DNA from: Ensifer sp. LC163
GTDB taxonomy: Bacteria; Pseudomonadota; Alphaproteobacteria; Rhizobiales; Rhizobiaceae
Assembly: GCF_001695855.1 (NCBI RefSeq)
Contig: NZ_MBSS01000067.1
Span: 1-64,000, forward strand
Direction of reading: 5' to 3'
Length of the DNA: 64,000 bases
Below, piece after piece: positions 16,973 through 31,499 of the stretch. The stretch's first letter is position 1. Each line of letters begins with the position of its first letter. The position numbers and the translations under genes were made by a program. Under the pieces are notes generated by a model. It was not told the origin of the DNA. It saw only the letters and a program-made list of their open reading frames with translations, and ran no database searches.

Positions 16973-18409
16973 ATGGTGCCAGACAACTCTCGCTCGACCG
17001 GAAGAGACGCGCGGCGTTTGACGCTGATGGCGTTGTTGCTGGCCGGCACCGCGATGGCTGTACCACTGTCGGCGCGCGCCCAGACCGTCGCCAACTCCGC
17101 CGTGCCGACGACCCCTGGCGTCGTTGCCCCCGGCACCGCAGCGCCGGCGATCGCCGACCCGCAGGTGACGGGAACCGTCAGCGCCGACGATCTGTCTCCG
17201 GCTTCCGACGAAGACCTCATCCGTCTCAACCGCCGCGAGGAAACGGTCGACGGCTTGCGGGCGCGAATAGATCCCGAAGACGACCGCGCACCCGGCGTTC
17301 GCATCGGCACGTTCACCTTGCGGCCGACAATCAGCGAAACGATCAACCACGAATGGCGCAACGACGGCGATACCAAGCAAAACCGAGGCTATCTCGAGAC
17401 CGGCATCGGCGGCACCTTGACGTCGGACTGGTCCCGCCATGAGCTGACGGTCACGGGTGCCGGCGTGTTGCAGAACAATATTTCCGGCGAAGGCGAGGAA
17501 GAACCGCGCGCCGACATCGACGCGGAACTGCGCCTCGATCTCTGGGATGAAACCGTTGCGCGCCTGCGAGCAGGCTACAGCTTCGAGCGCGAGGACGCCG
17601 ACGATCCGAACGCGATCTCGAATGCCAGGACACAATCGGGCGTCAACACCTATCGGCTCGGCGCCGCCATCGAGCGCGACTTCGGTCTCATCCGCGGCTC
17701 GGTCGGGCTCGATCTCGACCGTCGGACCTATGGCGACGTCGAGCTGGAAAACGGTACGACGCTTTCGGTCGAGGACCGCAACCGCAACAGCGGGACCCTG
17801 ACGGCACGCGTCGGCTATGAAATGTCGCCGGCATTGATCCCGTTCATCGAGGCCGCGGTCGGCAGGTCGACTTACGATCTTCGCCAGGACACGCTCGGCT
17901 TCGAACGATCCTACCAAAGCTACGCGACACGCGGCGGCCTGGAGGTCGACCTCGGCGAAAAGCTCAACGGCGAGCTCGCCCTCGGCTACGAGACCTATCG
18001 TTTCGAGGACGACCGGCTCAGCGACGTCAGCGGCCTGTCGGTCGACGGCCGCCTCAACTGGTCGCCGCAACGCGGCACGGATGTGCTCTTCGGACTGTCG
18101 ACCGGTCTCAACCCGTCGACGACGGCGGGTGTCTCCGGTTCGATGGACTATGCCTTGACCAACATCATCACCCACGAGATGCGCTCCGATCTGGTCGCAC
18201 GGCTGTCGAACACCCTGATCATCCGCAAATATCCGTCGGACTCCCGCTCCTCCGACGAGACGACCTGGCGCACCGGCGCGGGCCTCACCTGGGATATGAA
18301 CCGTTATCTCGCATTGACCGGCGACGTCAGCTACGAGCGCACCACGCCCGACGTCGGCGATCCGACCGACATCACCCGCGTCGGCGTCGGCCTCGTTCTG
18401 CGGCGTTGA
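16973..18409 (+). CDS. Outer membrane beta-barrel protein (BBP2-like porin family)
   Basis: The 478-residue protein has a signal peptide ending near SARA|QT (about residue 36). A disordered Pro/Ala region follows, then from about residue 105 alternating beta strands ending in a C-terminal aromatic/Arg strand ('DITRVGVGLVLRR'). It resembles the rhizobial putative beta-barrel family (PF10082-like), whose function is unknown; channel or surface-structural roles are both possible. A convergent terminator (18474-18505) lies beyond it. Confidence 0.72.
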   Translation: MVPDNSRSTGRDARRLTLMALLLAGTAMAVPLSARAQTVANSAVPTTPGVVAPGTAAPAIADPQVTGTVSADDLSPASDEDLIRLNRREETVDGLRARIDPEDDRAPGVRIGTFTLRPTISETINHEWRNDGDTKQNRGYLETGIGGTLTSDWSRHELTVTGAGVLQNNISGEGEEEPRADIDAELRLDLWDETVARLRAGYSFEREDADDPNAISNARTQSGVNTYRLGAAIERDFGLIRGSVGLDLDRRTYGDVELENGTTLSVEDRNRNSGTLTARVGYEMSPALIPFIEAAVGRSTYDLRQDTLGFERSYQSYATRGGLEVDLGEKLNGELALGYETYRFEDDRLSDVSGLSVDGRLNWSPQRGTDVLFGLSTGLNPSTTAGVSGSMDYALTNIITHEMRSDLVARLSNTLIIRKYPSDSRSSDETTWRTGAGLTWDMNRYLALTGDVSYERTTPDVGDPTDITRVGVGLVLRR

Positions 18410-18473
18410 GGCAACGGCCCCGCGCCCCCGAACACCGGGCGGACACGATACTCAATGCAAACCTCGAAAAGAA

Positions 18474-18510
18474 AAGGCCGCGTCCTCCCGGGGGAACGCG
18501 GCCTTCTCGT
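18474..18510. terminator. Bidirectional terminator between barrel gene and galU
   Basis: AAGGCCGCGT (18474-18483) and ACGCGGCCTT (18496-18505) form a perfect 10-bp stem, A-rich on the left and T-rich on the right. The two convergent genes end at 18409 and 18527, so it can serve both. Confidence 0.88.
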
Positions 18511-18526
18511 TTTGGATGGACCGGAA

Positions 18527-19414
18527 TTACTTCAAGCTGCTCAGCAGCGCCTTCAGCGGCCCCTCGACGATCGGACGGATGTCGCCGCGTTCGAGCGCGA
18601 AGGCGACGTTGGCGAGGATGAAACCGTCCTTGGCGCCGCAGTCATAGGTCTCGCCGCGGAAATGGTAGGCAGCGAACTGCTGGCTCTCGGATAGCTTCAG
18701 CATGCCGTCGGTCAGCTGGATCTCGTTACCGGCGCCGCGCTCCTGCTTCTCCAGGATCGGGAAGATTTCTGGCTGCAGGATGTAGCGGCCGTTGATGAAG
18801 AAGTTCGACGGCGCCGTTCCAGGCGCGGGCTTCTCGACCATCTTGGTGATCTTGAAGCCGTCGCCGACCTTGTCGCCGACACCGACGATCCCGTATTTGT
18901 GGGCCTGATCCGGTGCGCATTCCTCGACTGCGATGACGTTGCCGCCGCTCTGTTCATAGAGCTCGACCATCCCCTTCAGGCAGCCCTTCTCACCCTTCAT
19001 GATCATGTCGGGCAGCAACAGCGCGAACGGCTCGTTACCGACCAGTTCGCGGGCACACCAGACGGCATGGCCAAGGCCGAGCGGCGCCTGCTGGCGGGTG
19101 AAGCTTGTCGTGCCGGCCTTCGGCAGAATGTTGTCGAGAAGCTCGATCTCGATCTTCTTGTTGCGTTCGCGCAGGGTCTGGTCGAGCTCGACCTGGATAT
19201 CGAAATAATCCTCGATAACCGCCTTGCTGCGGCCGGTGACGAAGATCAGGTGCTCGATACCGGCTTCCATCGCTTCGTCGACCACGTATTGAATGACCGG
19301 CTTGTCCACCACCGTCAGCATTTCCTTCGGCACGGCCTTGGTGGCCGGCAGGAAACGCGTGCCCAGACCAGCGACCGGGAACACGGCTTTGCGGACTTTA
19401 CGCTTGTCGGTCAT
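18527..19414 (-). CDS. galU: UTP-glucose-1-phosphate uridylyltransferase
   Basis: The 295-residue nucleotidyltransferase makes UDP-glucose for exopolysaccharide and lipopolysaccharide synthesis. The signature '[20 protein letters not shown]' lies at the N-terminus and '[14 protein letters not shown]' further on. I set the start at the Met of MTDKRK (19412-19414), where GGAGG precedes at ideal spacing, rather than five codons earlier. In Sinorhizobium this enzyme is also called ExoN. Upstream is a 416-bp gap shared with the transglycosylase gene. Confidence 0.95.
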   Translation of the reverse strand: MTDKRKVRKAVFPVAGLGTRFLPATKAVPKEMLTVVDKPVIQYVVDEAMEAGIEHLIFVTGRSKAVIEDYFDIQVELDQTLRERNKKIEIELLDNILPKAGTTSFTRQQAPLGLGHAVWCARELVGNEPFALLLPDMIMKGEKGCLKGMVELYEQSGGNVIAVEECAPDQAHKYGIVGVGDKVGDGFKITKMVEKPAPGTAPSNFFINGRYILQPEIFPILEKQERGAGNEIQLTDGMLKLSESQQFAAYHFRGETYDCGAKDGFILANVAFALERGDIRPIVEGPLKALLSSLK

Positions 19415-19450
19415 CGGTACCTCCTTCAATCGGATTTCAATCCTGAGTGT

Positions 19451-19498
19451 TGCTGTAGGAATCCTTAAATCAAAATCAATTTAAGGAATCGTGCAGCG
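19451..19498 (+). repeat. Half copy of the two-palindrome repeat
   Basis: Only the first palindrome is recognisable: 'CCTTAAATCAAAATCAATTTAAGG' with diverged ends TGCTGTAGGAAT/ATCGTGCAGC. The second palindrome of the family is absent, so this is a decayed or partial copy. Confidence 0.55.
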
Positions 19499-19587
19499 CT
19501 TTGCAGTGCGGCGGCAATCTCTACGTAACGATGTGAACGCACGCTGAACCGGGACGAAAAAAATCCTGATATCGACGGATTCGCATT

Positions 19588-19624
19588 TTCTTCCCCCGGA
19601 AGAAGCGTTTTCTTCCACGGAAGA
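19588..19624. promoter_or_regulatory. Tandem TTCTTCC/GGAAGAA palindromes
   Basis: TTCTTCC (19588-19594) and GGAAGAA (19598-19604) are followed by TCTTCC (19611-19616) and GGAAGA (19619-19624). The two centres are about 21 bp apart, two helical turns. This looks like a double operator in the divergent galU/mltB-like region. The regulator is unknown. Confidence 0.45.
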
Positions 19625-19830
19625 CGCGATGGCCTTTTCATGGTAAAGGGTTTGTTGACCACGTTTCTGTAGATTCGTCCTAAGTCCGGCGCTGCATCGA
19701 CTGCGGCCGGATCCGAGAACGGGAACCGCCGGCGGTCGACGAACCGCAAGGCTGGCTCCAGACTGCCACCATGCGGAGATGTCCCGGCCATGACGGCTGA
19801 GGCTCCGCAGAGAAACGGAACCGACAGCTG

Positions 19831-21051
19831 ATGATCAGAACCCGCAGGACGTTTTTCCGTCATATCGCAGCCGCCTTCGTCCTATCCGCCGTCGCGCTTG
19901 GCACCTCGCCTGCGCGCGCCGATGCGGGATTCCAGAGCTGGATCAACAACTTCTATGCCACGGCTGCAAAGAGCGGCATCACGCAGGCGACCTATCGCAA
20001 GGCGTTCGCCGGCGTGAAGACCCCGGACGCGACCGTCATCGAAAAGGCCAATTACCAGCCTGAGTTCAAGCACAAGATCTGGGAATACATCGATTCCCGC
20101 GTCAATCCCTACACCAAGCGCGTCGGCCAGGATATGGCAGCCAAGCACGCCCGCACGCTCAATGTGCTCGAAAAGCACTTCGGCGTCGACAAGACGATCC
20201 TGCTGGCGATCTGGTCGATGGAATCGAACTACGGCGCCGTTCTCGAAAAGGACGACCGTCTGCACTACGTGCCGCGGGCGCTGGCAACCCTTGCCTATGC
20301 CGATCCGAAGCGTGCGAAATACGCCAAGACGCAGTTGATTGCCGCGCTCAAGATCCTGCAGGGCGGCGATATCACCCCGCGCGAACTGACCGGCTCCTGG
20401 GCCGGCGCCATGGGACACACGCAGTTCATCCCGACGAGCTACCTGCTTTACGCGATCGACGCGGACGGCAACGGCCATCGTGACATCTGGAACTCGGTGC
20501 CCGACGCGCTTGCGACAGCCGCCAACCTGTTGAAGAAAAACGGCTGGCAGTCGGGCGAAACCTGGGGCTACGAGGTCGCGCCGCCGGCCAATGCCGCGAA
20601 ATATTCGGGGCAGACGAAGACGCTGGCCCAGTGGGCAGCACTCGGTTTCCTCAGGCCGAACGGCAAGGGCTTCCGCAATGGCAATTCGCGCGCCGAACTG
20701 AAGCTGCCGAGCGGCGGCGAAGGTCCCGGCTTCCTGATGACTAAGAACTTCTTCGTCATCAAGCGCTACAACGCGTCGGATAGCTACGCGCTCGGCGTCG
20801 GTCTTCTTGCCGATCAGATCGCCGGGTACGCCGGCATGCAGCAGCGGTGGCCGCGCCCCGATGGCTCGCTCGATATCAGCGAGAAGTTCGAGTTGCAGAA
20901 CCGCCTGAAGGAACTCGGCTATTACAGCGGCGAGGTCGACGGCAACTTCGGATCCGGCTCGAAGGCTGCGATCCAGGCGTTCCAGTCGCAGAACGGCTTG
21001 GCGCCGGATGGGCAGCCGACGCAACATCTACTGCGCGCCCTGCGCAACTGA
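19831..21051 (+). CDS. Lytic murein transglycosylase (MltB type) with C-terminal peptidoglycan-binding domain
   Basis: The 406-residue protein has a twin-arginine-like N-terminus (MIRTRRTFFRH) and signal peptide cleaved near ARA|DAG (about 30). The SLT_2 domain carries the catalytic Glu in 'WSMESNYGAVL', plus 'GSWAGAMGHTQFIPTSYL' and 'DGNGHRDIWNSVPDALATAAN'. A PG_binding_1 domain ends it ('LQNRLKELGYYSGEVDGNFG'). It cleaves glycan strands to 1,6-anhydro ends in the periplasm. The DUF459 gene follows 62 bp later, so co-transcription is likely. Confidence 0.93.
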   Translation: MIRTRRTFFRHIAAAFVLSAVALGTSPARADAGFQSWINNFYATAAKSGITQATYRKAFAGVKTPDATVIEKANYQPEFKHKIWEYIDSRVNPYTKRVGQDMAAKHARTLNVLEKHFGVDKTILLAIWSMESNYGAVLEKDDRLHYVPRALATLAYADPKRAKYAKTQLIAALKILQGGDITPRELTGSWAGAMGHTQFIPTSYLLYAIDADGNGHRDIWNSVPDALATAANLLKKNGWQSGETWGYEVAPPANAAKYSGQTKTLAQWAALGFLRPNGKGFRNGNSRAELKLPSGGEGPGFLMTKNFFVIKRYNASDSYALGVGLLADQIAGYAGMQQRWPRPDGSLDISEKFELQNRLKELGYYSGEVDGNFGSGSKAAIQAFQSQNGLAPDGQPTQHLLRALRN

Positions 21052-21113
21052 CGCGCACGCCCGAAACGCGACGGCGGCCTTGCCGCCGCCGTCCGTTCGA
21101 TGGATGATCAGAC

Positions 21114-22376
21114 ATGCAAGCGAAAACCAAGGCCCACATGGCAGGTGGCGGAATGCCCTTGAGGATTGCGACGATGATCATCGCTGCGGCCGCGATGCTG
21201 TTCGTCGGTTTTGCCGCAAGCTATGCCGAGGCCCAGGAGCGGGTGCCGCGGCGCAACCTCTTCCAGATGCTGTTCGGCGGCCTCGCGCGCGAGCGGCGGC
21301 CGGTTATCGACGAGCGATACGAGTTTCCGCAACAGCCGCGGCCCAGGCGCGCGCGCCAGGCCCAAACCCCACAGCGGCAGAAGGCCCCGGGCCAGCAAAA
21401 GGCAAAGCCCGCCATTGCCGATGCGGCTCCGGTGCCGCAGCCGGTCGAAAAGGCGCCGGACGCCAAGAAGGTTCTGGTCGTCGGCGACTTCATGGCCGGT
21501 AGCCTTGGGGATGGCCTGAAGACCGCATTCGAGATGACGCCGGGCATTACCATCGAAACGCGCGCAAACGGTTCGTCCGGCCTGGTGCGCGAAGACTATT
21601 TCAATTGGCCGGTGACGCTGCCGAGCTATGTGGGCGAGATCAAGCCTTCCGTCATCATCATCAGCCTCGGCGCCAACGATCGCCAGCAGATGCAGATCGG
21701 CAGCATCAAGGAAAAGTACCGCACCGATCCTTGGACCGAGGAATACCGCAAGCGTGTTCATGCGCTGGCAGAGCTCGCGCACAAGGAAAAGCTGCCGGTG
21801 CTGTGGGTCGGCATGCCGCCGTTCCAATCCGCGGCGATGACAGCCGACATGGTGACGTTCAACGGCCTCTATCGCGAGGAAGTTGAAAAGGTCGGCGGCC
21901 AGTTCGTCGATATCTGGGACGGTTTCGTCGACGAAGCCGGCAAGTTCGTCCTGACCGGCTCCGACATCAACGGCCAGCAGGTCCGGTTGCGCGGCGCCGA
22001 CGGGATCAACCTGACCAAAGCAGGCAAACGCAAGCTCGCATTCTATGTCGAAAAGGACATTCGCCGCCTGCTCGGGGATGCCGCCGCAACCGACAATGAC
22101 GTGCCGGGCGCCGATGGGCTGAAGGATCTGGTCGTCACCGCGCCGCTGGCCAACGAGGACATCGTCAAGACGCAGCCGATCGGCCTGACCGATCCGGAAC
22201 TCGATGGCGCTGCGGCACTGCTCGGCGATGCTGCGCCCAACAAAGGCACCGGCAAGAGCCCGCGCGACCGGCTGGTCGACAAGGGCGATGTGGCGGCCGC
22301 CCCGGTCGGCCGCGTCGATGATTTCCGCCTTGCCAAGCCCGGAACCGTCATCAGCAATCCGGTGATCCGGAACTAG
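21114..22376 (+). CDS. DUF459 SGNH-hydrolase-fold periplasmic protein
   Basis: The 420-residue protein has a signal/anchor segment at about 18-40 ('MIIAAAAMLFVGFAASYAEA') and a basic, Pro/Gln-rich linker. An SGNH-type domain follows (about 118-325: 'VLVVGDFMAGSLGDGL', 'ISLGANDRQQM', 'GADGINLTKAGKRKLAFYVEKD'). In the first block the usual GDS serine is replaced (GDFMAGS), so catalysis is uncertain. The last 95 residues are disordered. It follows the lytic transglycosylase gene, hinting at a cell-wall role such as O-acetyl turnover. Its stop codon is the first three bases of a RIME element. Confidence 0.78.
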   Translation: MQAKTKAHMAGGGMPLRIATMIIAAAAMLFVGFAASYAEAQERVPRRNLFQMLFGGLARERRPVIDERYEFPQQPRPRRARQAQTPQRQKAPGQQKAKPAIADAAPVPQPVEKAPDAKKVLVVGDFMAGSLGDGLKTAFEMTPGITIETRANGSSGLVREDYFNWPVTLPSYVGEIKPSVIIISLGANDRQQMQIGSIKEKYRTDPWTEEYRKRVHALAELAHKEKLPVLWVGMPPFQSAAMTADMVTFNGLYREEVEKVGGQFVDIWDGFVDEAGKFVLTGSDINGQQVRLRGADGINLTKAGKRKLAFYVEKDIRRLLGDAAATDNDVPGADGLKDLVVTAPLANEDIVKTQPIGLTDPELDGAAALLGDAAPNKGTGKSPRDRLVDKGDVAAAPVGRVDDFRLAKPGTVISNPVIRN

Positions 22377-22477
22377 AGCGTTTCCGGTTTAGACGGAGTC
22401 GCGGAAACGCTCCATCTCCTTGTTTTTACGCATTTCCTGACGGAAAACCGCTTCGCACTTTTCCTGGAAATGCTCTA
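22374..22477 (-). repeat. RIME1-like element, copy 2 (inverted)
   Basis: Bounded by TAGAGC and GCTCTA and in the opposite orientation to copies 1 and 3: the 'GAGCGTTTCC' palindrome comes first, then 'GGAAAACCGCTTCGCACTTTT'. Its first triplet, TAG, is the stop codon of the DUF459 gene. Confidence 0.8.
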
Positions 22478-22553
22478 ACCCTCCTTCTGGCGACTGAGTG
22501 CTGCAAGCGACGCCCCGGCGATCCCGTTCGCCGAAGAGACCGACCTTGAAAAC

Positions 22554-22588
22554 GAAAGGGCTCCGCCATCATCTGGCGGAGCCCTTTC
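22554..22588 (-). terminator. Terminator of gltD
   Basis: A perfect 15-bp stem has arms GAAAGGGCTCCGCCA (22554-22568) and TGGCGGAGCCCTTTC (22574-22588). On the minus strand it is followed by a short GTTTTC. It lies 20 bp beyond the gltD stop. Confidence 0.85.
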
Positions 22589-22608
22589 ATGTTTGTGAGC
22601 GACTGGTT

Positions 22609-24066
<1,458 letters not shown>

Positions 24067-24170
24067 CGTATCATCCTGATAGCTTCGCGTCTGAACAGGC
24101 GCTTGAGACAAGCGCGCGTGATGAGCCCCCGAACCCTTCTTAGAACCGGGAGCCCTTTTCACCGGGGCCT

Positions 24171-28895
<4,725 letters not shown>

Positions 28896-29451
28896 CGTCT
28901 TCCCTCCTGTTGAACCCGGCACGTCCGGGCATACCTGCGCCCGCGCATGGCTCTCCGTCGCACGCATCCGCGTGCCGCAAAGCCGGGGCATTCATCGTCT
29001 CATGATCCTGATCAGGTCGCAAATAATGCACGGCATCATCAGGCATTGATGTTAGTGACCATCCTGATGGCAGGCGTTAACAACCGGATGAAATCCGGCG
29101 GATCCCCCTGCGCCACACGCCGATTGCCGATTTTTTGGGCACTTGCGGCGATTGTTCCGGTCCCTAGACCGAAATAGGACAGCAAGACTGTCCTATTTCA
29201 TGCGCTCTATGCCAGAAACCGCCCCCCTCCGCAAGGGGCATATGAGCAAATATTAGAAGAGATTTTGCCGAACATTGCCGGAAATTTCCCGGTTTTATAA
29301 TTTAATTACGGCAAACCGACGTTTTCTTCCTTTTGGTTTCAAACTGGTATCCTGTTGGCTTTCATGGCGGACACCGCGATTGATCCGGCTAGGAAGTGGG
29401 TTATGGTCGCCCGAACGACGTCGATACGACCGTGAAACAGGACGACATGTG
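28896..29451. other. 556-bp divergent gap between gltB and ltaE
   Basis: No gene is seen. It must hold the gltB promoter and the ltaE promoter. It contains a perfect 12-bp inverted repeat (29171-29199) and a short GGAAATTTCC palindrome (29280-29289). Base composition is lower in GC near 29240-29350, as expected for promoter DNA. Confidence 0.5.
29171..29199. promoter_or_regulatory. Perfect 12-bp inverted repeat, operator-like
   Basis: GAAATAGGACAG (29171-29182) and CTGTCCTATTTC (29188-29199) flank a 5-base centre. It lies 276 bp upstream of gltB and 253 bp upstream of ltaE. No gene is transcribed into it from nearby, so a terminator role is unlikely. The regulator is not recognised. Confidence 0.5.
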
Positions 29452-30498
29452 ATGATTTTTTCCTCTGACAACTGGGCCGGCGCCCATCCGACCATCGCCC
29501 AGAGCCTCGTAACCCATGCCGATGGTTACGCATCCGCCTACGGCACCAGTGAGCTCGACCGCAAGGTGGAGAAAAAACTGTCGGAGGTTTTCGAGCGTGA
29601 TGTCGCGGTCTTCTTCGTCGGCACCGGAACCGCCGCCAATTCGCTGGCGCTGGCCAGCACCAACCGCGCCGGCGGCGTCACGTTCTGCCACCGCGAAGCC
29701 CATGTGACCGCCGACGAATGCGGCGCTCCTGAATTCTTTACCCACGGCTCGAGGCTGAAGCCCGTCGACGGCAAACACGGCAAGATGGACGCATCCCGTC
29801 TGGAAGCGGAAATTCGCCGCTACCCGCTCGACAATGTCCATGGCGGCCAGCCGATGGCGGTCACGCTGACACAGGCGACCGAAAGCGGCACCGTCTATTC
29901 ACTCGGTGAAATCGAAGCGATCGCAGCGGTCGCCAAGGGGCACAAATTGCCGCTGCACATGGACGGCGCGCGCTTTGCCAATGCGCTGGTCAGCCTCGAG
30001 GTGACACCGGCCGAGATGACCTGGAAGCGTGGCGTCGATCTCGTTTCCTTCGGCGGCACGAAAAACGGCTGCTGGTGTGCCGAGGCCCTTGTCCTCTTTG
30101 ATCTGTCCAAGGCGCATGAGATGCATTTCCTGCGCAAGCGCTCGGCGCAGCTGTTCTCGAAATCGCGCTTCGTCTCCGCCCAGTTCGACGCCTATCTCGC
30201 CGGCGACCTCTGGCTCGACCTCGCCCGGCATTCCAACGCCATGGCACGGCGCCTTGCCGACGGCATCGCCGCGTCGCGCAACAGCCGACTCGGCTGGCCG
30301 GTCGACGCCAACGAAGTTTTCGTCATCCTGAAAAAGGACGTAGCGAAGAAGCTGCAGGAGCAGGGCGCGGTCTTCTACGACTGGCCGGTTCCGCACGATC
30401 TCGCCGGAAGCCTGGCGGCCGACGAAGGCCTCTATCGCCTGGTGACGAGCTTTGCCACCAAGGTGGACGACGTCGACCGCTTCGTCGCTGCCTGCTGA
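29452..30498 (+). CDS. ltaE: Low-specificity L-threonine aldolase
   Basis: The 348-residue fold-type I PLP enzyme cleaves threonine/allo-threonine to glycine and acetaldehyde. The PLP lysine is in 'DLVSFGGTKNGCW', and 'HMDGARFANALVSL' is the conserved Asp/Arg block. I start it at MIFSSDNWAGAHP (ATG 29452, AGGACG upstream). The frame runs open to 29275 but lacks conserved character there. The gene is divergent from gltB. Confidence 0.93.
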   Translation: MIFSSDNWAGAHPTIAQSLVTHADGYASAYGTSELDRKVEKKLSEVFERDVAVFFVGTGTAANSLALASTNRAGGVTFCHREAHVTADECGAPEFFTHGSRLKPVDGKHGKMDASRLEAEIRRYPLDNVHGGQPMAVTLTQATESGTVYSLGEIEAIAAVAKGHKLPLHMDGARFANALVSLEVTPAEMTWKRGVDLVSFGGTKNGCWCAEALVLFDLSKAHEMHFLRKRSAQLFSKSRFVSAQFDAYLAGDLWLDLARHSNAMARRLADGIAASRNSRLGWPVDANEVFVILKKDVAKKLQEQGAVFYDWPVPHDLAGSLAADEGLYRLVTSFATKVDDVDRFVAAC

Positions 30499-30531
30499 GG
30501 CAACTGCGTAACTCTCCAAACCGGATTCGAA

Positions 30532-30545
30532 GCGCGGCGCTGTAG
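30532..30545 (+). repeat. Tail fragment of the two-palindrome repeat
   Basis: GCGCGGCGCTGTAG is identical to the last 14 bp of the full copies at 5935-6038 and 12011-12114. It is wedged between the convergent ltaE and LysR genes, ending one base before the LysR stop codon. Confidence 0.5.
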
Positions 30546-30546
30546 C

Positions 30547-31404
30547 TCAAGCCTGGCCCTGCAGCGTCCGCACCTTCGACAGGATCTCGGTAGAGAGCGC
30601 CGCGATCAGCTTCTGATCGGCGCCCTTGCTTGGGACCAGCACGAACTCGACATCCTCCAGCGGCGGCAAGGTGCCGGCGGGTATTTCCCGCAGGCCCTGC
30701 GGCGCCATGCTGCGCGGCTGGACGAGCACACCCATGCCCGCCTGGGCCGCGGCCGTCAGCCCGCTGAGGCTGCCGCAGGTGCAGACGATCCGCCACGGCA
30801 ACCGATGCCGGTCGAGCACCTCGAGCGCCACGCTGCGCGTGATGCTCGGCGGCGGAAAGGCAATCAGCGGCAGCACTCTGTCGCGTTTTATGCGCTCGGG
30901 ATCGCGCGCCAGCCAGACCAGCGGCTCGCGATAGACCAGCTCGCCACGCGGATCGCCCAACCGGCGCTTTGCCAGCACCAGGTCGATCTCGCCGCCATCC
31001 TGCATCTGGTAGAGCACGCCGCTGAGCGCGACCGTCAATTCGAGCTCCACCGAAGGATGCGCCCGGACGAAATCTTCGAGCACGCCCGGCAGCCGGCTGG
31101 TGACGAAATCCTCCGACACGCCCAGCCTCAACCGACCACGAAGGTTGCTTTCGGCAAACAGCGCCTTGACCTCATCATCGATCGCCAGCATCGAACGCGC
31201 ATGGGCAAGCAGGGCCTGACCATCCGTGGTCAACGCCACCCGGTGCGTGTCGCGGGCAACGAGCTTGCGCCCGAGCGAGGCCTCAAGCCTTTGAATATGC
31301 TGGCTGACCGTCGATTGGCCAAGCGCCAGCCTCTCGGCGGCGAGGGTGAAGCTGCCCATCTGTTCGAGCGCCACGAAGCTGCGCAGTTGCACGAGGTCCA
31401 GCAT
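30547..31404 (-). CDS. LysR-family transcriptional regulator
   Basis: The 285-residue protein has an N-terminal winged HTH ('LRSFVALEQMGSFTLAAERLALGQSTVSQHIQRLE', about 7-41) and a LysR substrate-binding domain (about 88-280). It is transcribed away from the Na+-dependent transporter gene, with 95 bp between starts that hold a palindrome at 31420-31436. It most likely controls that transporter; the inducer is unknown. Confidence 0.9.
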   Translation of the reverse strand: MLDLVQLRSFVALEQMGSFTLAAERLALGQSTVSQHIQRLEASLGRKLVARDTHRVALTTDGQALLAHARSMLAIDDEVKALFAESNLRGRLRLGVSEDFVTSRLPGVLEDFVRAHPSVELELTVALSGVLYQMQDGGEIDLVLAKRRLGDPRGELVYREPLVWLARDPERIKRDRVLPLIAFPPPSITRSVALEVLDRHRLPWRIVCTCGSLSGLTAAAQAGMGVLVQPRSMAPQGLREIPAGTLPPLEDVEFVLVPSKGADQKLIAALSTEILSKVRTLQGQA

Positions 31405-31419
31405 GTATTATCCAACTTC

Positions 31420-31436
31420 GCAATAACTGTTATTGC
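31420..31436. promoter_or_regulatory. LysR-type operator candidate
   Basis: GCAATAA (31420-31426) and TTATTGC (31430-31436) flank CTG. It fits the T-N11-A layout used by LysR regulators. It sits between the divergent LysR gene and the transporter gene. Confidence 0.55.
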
Positions 31437-31499
31437 TTGCATCCTGCTTCATAATGACCTTTCTCGGCAAGACGTCTTTCCATCGAGTCAGTCACAGAC

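Larger units (their letters stand above)
19415..19830. other. 416-bp divergent gap between galU and mltB-like gene
   Basis: It contains the half-repeat at 19451-19498 and a pair of CTTCC/GGAAG palindromes at 19588-19624, described separately. A possible promoter element TTGACC at 19655-19660 points towards the transglycosylase gene. I see no coding sequence in it. Confidence 0.5.
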
